From the NCBI GenBank assembly GCA_945906105.1, contig CAMDQO010000016.1:1-56775 (forward strand): 56,775 bases of DNA. Reading direction: 5' to 3'. This stretch comes from Novosphingobium sp. Chol11. Its GTDB lineage: Bacteria > Pseudomonadota > Alphaproteobacteria > Sphingomonadales > Sphingomonadaceae. The translations under genes were made by a program, and so were the position numbers. This document shows, one piece after another, positions 56,502 through 56,775 of the stretch (position 1 is its first letter; each line of letters starts with the position of its first letter). The notes under the pieces were generated by a model. That model worked only from the letters and a program-made list of their open reading frames with translations, was not told where the DNA came from and did not search any database.

Positions 56502-56629
56502 AAATTCCCCCTCACAATGCCGTCCAGTCGGTGCGACTTAACAACGCCAAGTAGGCAAGGCAAGTTATTGGCAATAGCATGGTTTGCCGAATTACGGTGC
56601 CATGTGCAACAACCTCTACACTCCGCAAC

Positions 56630-56775
56630 GGCTTTGTTGCATAACTCCGCGCGGGCCTGAACCATCCTTTATTTAGGATTACTACCCAACACGAACGGTA
56701 TTGGGTGTGCCTATTTGCGAGAAGCGATTGAGGATTGCAGCACGGACTTTGAGCTCGGTTATCTGACGATCGAAG
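56630..56775 (-). mobile_element. 3' end of the same IS903-like element, right boundary
   Basis: Reverse complement of 1-146, with the terminal repeat GGCTTTGTTGCATAACTC at 56630-56647. The IS body lies to the right of the window. The flanking nine bases differ from those at the left end, so no target duplication can be assigned from this window. Confidence 0.85.
56682..56774 (-). CDS. IS903-like transposase, C-terminal 30 residues (partial)
   Basis: Mirror of the fragment at 2-94, ending at the stop codon 56682-56684 on the minus strand and open at the right edge. It is identical to the left copy at every base, so the two IS copies are either recent or merged by assembly. Confidence 0.7.
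   Translation of the reverse strand, partial: FDRQITELKVRAAILNRFSQIGTPNTVRVG

Overview
The window is one stretch of a GC-rich alphaproteobacterial chromosome, most likely a sphingomonad (order Sphingomonadales, possibly Erythrobacteraceae). This is inferred from protein style, a complete ccoNOQPGHIS operon with an FnrL-type regulator, a TorF-type porin, an NfrB-like glycosyltransferase next to an NfrA C-terminal-domain protein, and dispersed palindromic repeats of the kind common in that order. Housekeeping genes (argG, valS, queE, ugd, hemN) show that it is core chromosome and not a plasmid. Both ends carry the same ~146 bp in inverted orientation. Each is the 3' end of an IS5-family (IS903-like) insertion sequence pointing inward, so the window is bounded by two copies of one IS.

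Layout. 1-1171: IS end and a 5'-truncated cyclopropane-fatty-acid synthase gene. 1181-4096: Sel1-repeat protein, DUF1801 protein, argG. 4097-5295: a gene-free 1.2 kb holding a palindromic repeat, two DnaA-box-like sites and a structured segment with a canonical terminator that may be a non-coding RNA. 5296-7193: four small, AT-richer genes (LuxR-type HTH with a membrane anchor, small helical protein, membrane protein, winged-helix regulator). 7265-11220: putA and an Fnr-type regulator with four cysteines. 11287-15598: two Rieske oxygenase alpha subunits and an amidohydrolase in one operon. 15770-26070: divergent ompW and the cbb3 oxidase operon ccoNOQP-GHIS, a small Cys-rich exported protein, and hemN. 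A perfect FNR box precedes ccoN, and another lies after hemN beside a strong terminator, suggesting a small FNR-controlled RNA.

26261-28360 (minus strand) holds a DDN-like nitroreductase-family protein and a ThDP enzyme. They are divergent from 28532-33728, which encodes a PQQ alcohol dehydrogenase, an Ior-type molybdenum oxidoreductase and a cytochrome c: a likely periplasmic alcohol-to-acid oxidation chain feeding electrons to cytochrome c and then to an oxidase. 33767-37387 is an Mla-type lipid ABC transporter (permease, ATPase, MCE protein, lipoprotein). 37494-42607 is valS, queE and a MATE exporter. The valS gene carries an in-frame ~131 bp palindromic repeat that adds about 44 residues to the enzyme.

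42628-54902 contains a HerA-like ATPase, a TIGR02186/TauE pair, the NfrA-C/NfrB pair, nhaA, a VOC protein, a TorF porin, a metallophosphoesterase, ugd and a sterol-desaturase-family hydroxylase. The last ~1.8 kb before the right-hand IS is AT-rich, with three uncharacterised small genes next to direct repeats, and looks acquired. The most interesting signals are the repeat inside valS, the candidate FNR-linked small RNA after hemN, the candidate structured RNA after argG, and the small Cys-rich gene coupled to ccoS.
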